Shown here: piece after piece, positions 60,885 to 64,000 of the stretch
How the letters are laid out: each line of letters starts with the position of its first letter
Position numbering within the stretch: the first letter of the stretch is position 1
Source: Blastocladiella emersonii ATCC 22665
Taxonomy: Eukaryota; Blastocladiomycota; Blastocladiomycetes; Blastocladiales; Blastocladiaceae
DNA: 64,000 bases
Reading direction: 5' to 3'
Assembly (NCBI GenBank): GCA_025594325.1
Contig: JANHCV010000012.1
Span: 1-64,000, forward strand
Position numbers and translations under genes: made by a program
Notes under the pieces: model-generated
The model's input: the letters and a program-made list of their open reading frames with translations, nothing else
Databases searched by the model: none
Told to the model about the DNA's origin: nothing

Positions 60885-61444
60885 GACAGCGAGGCAAACT
60901 CACAATGAGGGGCTCGTAAAGGTTTAACAGCCTCGTCAGACTCGCTGTATTGACTACTTTTAATAGCATTACGCTATCCGAGAGAAAGTTTTCCGTCGGA
61001 ACGGCCGTTTACGCATGGCCTCTCATGCCCCGGACAAGGCCACGGAGGGTGTGTCGTGCCGAATCCATTCTTGTAACGGTTGAGAGAAGTTTCATAGGCA
61101 CCCTTGTTGAACGCAGAGTTCCCAAGTGGTCAACCCCAACCCCAACCCTGTTACCCGTATGAAACTTGGCGCTTTGGCCCAAGTATCGTCGAGCTAGCAG
61201 CATAAGATCACGCCTGCGGCCATTGGCAATGCGTTGGCCGTCATTGCGGTAAGTTAAAGCTAGCCACGACATGCATCTGATTCATGGTCTGCGACGAAAC
61301 GTCGCCGTCGAGGGCCGCCGCGAAAGCAGCGGCACACGAGGAATCGCCTCACGTGATGCTGAACGACGCGTCTCTGGCGGCCTGCGAGTGGTCCGCCACC
61401 GCGCACTTTTGGTTCAACTGGGGCAGCCGTTAAGCAATAAAATC
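60885..61444. other. Intergenic region upstream of the dynein-2 light intermediate chain gene
   Basis: 560 bp with no recognised gene; presumably holds the promoter and 5' UTR of the next gene. It contains a 10-bp inverted repeat, AAGTTTCATA at 61087-61096 and TATGAAACTT at 61158-61167. Confidence 0.55.
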
Positions 61445-62740
61445 ATGAGCACGACTGCGATCAACAGCAAGTTGACGGCCGTTGGGCCCAAGGACCTGTG
61501 GACCATCATGAAGGAGGAGGGCGCCGCCGTTCGAGCGTCTGAGGGGTTCGGTGCGCCATCTCGTGGCTGAGCGTGCGGAAAGAACGACGTCGCCTGACGC
61601 GACGTCCTCCGACAGATCTCCAGTCTGGCTCGGAGACATCCATCATGTTCCTCGGCCAAAAATCGAGCGGCAAGTCGAGCATCATTCACCGATTCCTGGA
61701 CAAGAGCGACGTGCCGAGCGCTACGGTCGGTCTCGAGTACACGTACGCTTCCATGCGCGACGTAGGACTTGGACGGTTTCACTGACGAACAGCCCCCTCG
61801 CGAATAGGTATGGTCGCCGCACAAGGGCGACAACCAACGTCAAGGACGTGTCGCACATCTGGGACCTCGGCGGCGGCACGCACATGACCAAGCTGCTCCA
61901 GGTTCCGCTCACGGCCGGGAACGTGCACACGGCCGCCGCGGTCGTGTGCGTTGACCTGTCCCGGGTACGCCATCGATTGCGCTCCCACCGCATTGCGATG
62001 GACTAACGGAGCCCGCCGTTCCGCTGTACGTAGCCTCGAGAGCTCGTTGCCGCCATGGAGCACTTTGTCACGGCGCTGGCGATGCGGGTGGAGGAGATTC
62101 TGGGTGGTCTCGAGAAGCGCGGGTCGAAGCGGCCCAAGGGCCTGCGCGCATTCGCAGCGAAGCGGTACGGCGGCGACCACCCCGACCGCGCTACGCTCAA
62201 GCTGATCCCAGTGACGTGGGCGCTGGTGTGCACCAAGTACGACGCGTTCCGCGACCAGCCCAGCGAGCTGCGGCGAGCCATTGTAAGGCTGGTGCGGTAC
62301 GTCGGGCACGTTTACGGCGGGACCATCATCTTCACGAGCGACCGCGCGGACGAGGCGACGGCGACGCGGGTGCGTCCCAAGGTCACTGCAGCTGTTGACT
62401 CGGACACGCTTCTGACGAGGCACTTGCTGAGTAGATGAAGCAGCTCGTCAGCCACTACACCTTCAAGACGACGCCGCCCAAGCAAGAGACGACTGACCCG
62501 AACCGCGCCGTGTACCTCATCCCTGGATCCGACTCGTTCGAGGACATATTCGCCAACACGGCATACAAGACGGTCGACGACATCAAGGCGCAGATCCAGA
62601 TGCTCCTCTCCAAGTCGGACGGCGTAAGCGATGCGGCCATGTCGGGCCGAGGGGAGAGCGGGTCAGCGGGCAAGCCGGCGAGGCACAAGGCCCTGTCGCC
62701 CGAGCATGCCGAGCCGACGATTGATCAAGAATGTATGTGA
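61445..62740 (+). CDS. DYNC2LI1: Cytoplasmic dynein-2 light intermediate chain (IFT dynein), five exons, 343 aa
   Basis: Subunit of the dynein-2 motor, which powers retrograde intraflagellar transport. A P-loop GQKSSGKS is at residues 49-56. The stretch LEYTYGRR (75-82), then KDVSHIWDLGGG (90-101), TKYD (197-200), a VYGGTIIFTS segment and GSDSFE (273) follow the dynein-2 LIC (D2LIC) pattern, not that of dynein-1 LIC. Exons: 61445-61550, 61616-61742, 61808-61964, 62034-62369 and 62435-62740. Introns are 65, 65, 69 and 65 nt, with donors GTGCGC, GTACGC, GTACGC and GTGCGT, and CTGAC or CTAAC branch sites. The last intron could alternatively use GTCACT at 62382, but GTGCGT fits the others better. 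The start has ATG followed by STTAINSK, then an LWTIMKEE stretch resembling the N-terminus of D2LIC. The C-terminus may be longer: a GTATGT at 62733 could be a fifth donor. Length is close to the roughly 350 aa of animal orthologues. Confidence 0.88.
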
Positions 62741-63838
62741 GAGATACTCGTTGCTGATGCTCTATACACTTGTCCTCCCCTCTAACCGCCTCCGACGAGA
62801 AAGCACGAGCGGGATACATGGCATGGCAGGGGACGCGACGCGCCGCGACGCGTGACGCTGCAGGGCCACCGCACCACCGCTCGCGACCCCGCCGTCTGCG
62901 GTGCCAAGTCCGTAGCCAATTACAGAGGTATTCGGGTGGGGTCGCTTCATCAGCGAGGAGCGTCAAGTACAGCCAGCCGCCCGGAGGTCAGTTGGTCGGG
63001 CGGTGCGCGCCACTCGCGCGGTGGCCTCGTTCGGGTCGCTCGCCGCCACGGCACGCCACCGCCCGCCCGCCTTCGCCTCTGCCCTGCCCGCCGTCCATCC
63101 GCCTGCTGCCCCGATACTACTTGCTGCAACGGGTTGCCGACCGCGCCGAAGCATCCATCCCGCTACCCGAGCGCCGCGCCCGAGTTCCTGCTCGAACCTC
63201 TCCCAGGGTGGGTTGTCCGCCGCCGCCGCCGCCCTCCCGCCACCTCCGCCACCCCGCCACCCCGCCGCCCCTGCGCCCACTCCCCATGCACACGCACTCC
63301 CCGAACGCCATGTATCAACTGCACGAACGTCGCCCATGCAACTGCCCGCGTCGTGCCGCGCCGCGCAGGTGCCACGTCGGGCGCCCGAGCGCCCACAGGA
63401 CTGTCACTCTTGCGAATTTGTTCTGCCGCGCTTTGCTGCGAGCCGGGTCGACTCCCGTACTCGTCCTGCCGCCATCTACCGCTCCTTTCGACGCACAGCG
63501 GGCGGGCTCGACTACCACGGTCCTCCTCGGTGTGGCGTCCACCGTGCTGACCGTCGCCCTCACGCTCCGGCGCGACGGCACGCGGTCCCTGCGCTGCTCA
63601 GCGAGAGCCTCGCACTCGGCGGTGTATCCGCAGCCCCCTCGAACGCGCGCACTGTGTTGAACGCCCGTTCCCTCCTACCTCCTCGCTCGCTCTCGTCCAA
63701 ACGCGGGCCAAGTTCCCTGTACTCACGACACCGCCCCGCCCCAACCTTGTAGACCTCCATCTACCTGACGCAGACCTAGTTCTGTCCCTCCGACATCCCC
63801 CGGCTCCTCCGCATCCACCATCTTCACGAGCCTCCGTA
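62741..63838. other. Intergenic region and 5' leader of the Ras gene
   Basis: About 1.1 kb, very GC-rich and, from about 63020, strongly C/T-rich on the + strand. Long overlapping frames here on both strands encode Arg/Pro/Ala-rich nonsense and reflect composition. It likely contains the 3' UTR of the dynein gene and the promoter and pyrimidine-rich leader of Ras. No TATA box was recognised. Confidence 0.6.
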
Positions 63839-64000
63839 ATGAGCAAAGGCAACTATCTCCGCGAGTACAAGCTCGTCGTCGTCGGCGGCGGTGGCGTCGG
63901 CAAGTCAGCCCTCACGATCCAGTTCATCCAGTCCCACTTTGTCGACGAGTACGATCCGACCATTGAGGGTACGCTACGCACTTCTGGCGCTCTCGTTCGC
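63839..64000 (+). CDS. ras: Ras-family small GTPase, first exon (runs off the window)
   Basis: Exon 1 (63839-63968) encodes 43 residues plus one base: [20 protein letters not shown], then [17 protein letters not shown]. This holds the P-loop GGGGVGKS (residues 16-23) and the complete effector/switch I segment ([10 protein letters not shown]). The intron begins at 63969 with GTACGC and splits the Asp codon that follows PTIE. The sequence is fungal-type Ras, a membrane-anchored GTP/GDP switch in growth signalling; the P-loop glycines are wild type. The remainder, including switch II and the C-terminal CAAX box, lies beyond the right edge, so Ras versus a close Rap/Rsr relative rests on the N-terminal match alone. 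Confidence 0.93.
   Translation, partial: MSKGNYLREYKLVVVGGGGVGKSALTIQFIQSHFVDEYDPTIEGTLRTSGALVR

Noticed and set aside
61131-61150. CCCCAA repeats resembling an interstitial telomere
   Set aside because: Only about two and a half copies; too short to separate from chance in C-rich DNA.
62770-63852. Long overlapping frames before the Ras gene (up to 296 codons)
   Set aside because: Arg/Pro/Ala-rich translations in several frames on both strands, typical of GC-rich pyrimidine-skewed non-coding DNA; no domain or splice logic.

Overview
This is a GC-rich eukaryotic window. Three things point to a flagellated (zoosporic) early-diverging fungus: a fungal-type Ras at the right edge, a dynein-2 (intraflagellar transport) light intermediate chain, and a LINE-like reverse transcriptase with features I associate with early-diverging fungi. 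That placement is an inference; no marker here names a genus. All nine introns I can place are short (65-110 nt where both ends are visible). They share a GTRYGY donor, most often GTACGC, and most carry a CTRAY-like branch site.

Bases 1-39724 are one satellite array. Fourteen complete units of 2766 bp (one of 2790 bp) stand head to tail, followed by a truncated, diverged fifteenth. The array also runs off the left edge of the window. Each unit is composite: about 1.1 kb made of eight diverged 137-138 bp monomers, then about 1.65 kb of GC-rich, non-monomeric DNA holding small 8- and 9-bp repeats. Monomers differ clearly within a unit, while whole units are almost identical, which is the signature of a higher-order-repeat satellite. 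I see no credible gene in it; the ORFs it contains are multiplied by the repetition.

Next to the array, on the minus strand, lies a 5'-truncated non-LTR retrotransposon (about 40076-44200). It has reverse transcriptase and RNase H domains in different frames and an A-rich 3' tail. It sits just past the stop codon of a giant minus-strand gene (44296-55984) that I model as three exons encoding about 3834 residues. That protein is built from about eleven diverged DUF1399/GRDP-like modules, seven of which keep two CxxC pairs.

A shared 635-bp upstream region separates the giant gene from a divergently transcribed ABCG half-transporter (56620-58820). The transporter's last coding part requires a 15-nt microexon. 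After about 1 kb without a gene comes a decayed coding region (59784-60884). A five-exon dynein-2 light intermediate chain (61445-62740) and the first exon of a Ras GTPase (63839 to the right edge) complete the window. The genes do not form an operon or pathway; the relationships here are of position (divergent promoter pair, satellite boundary, retroelement at a gene end).
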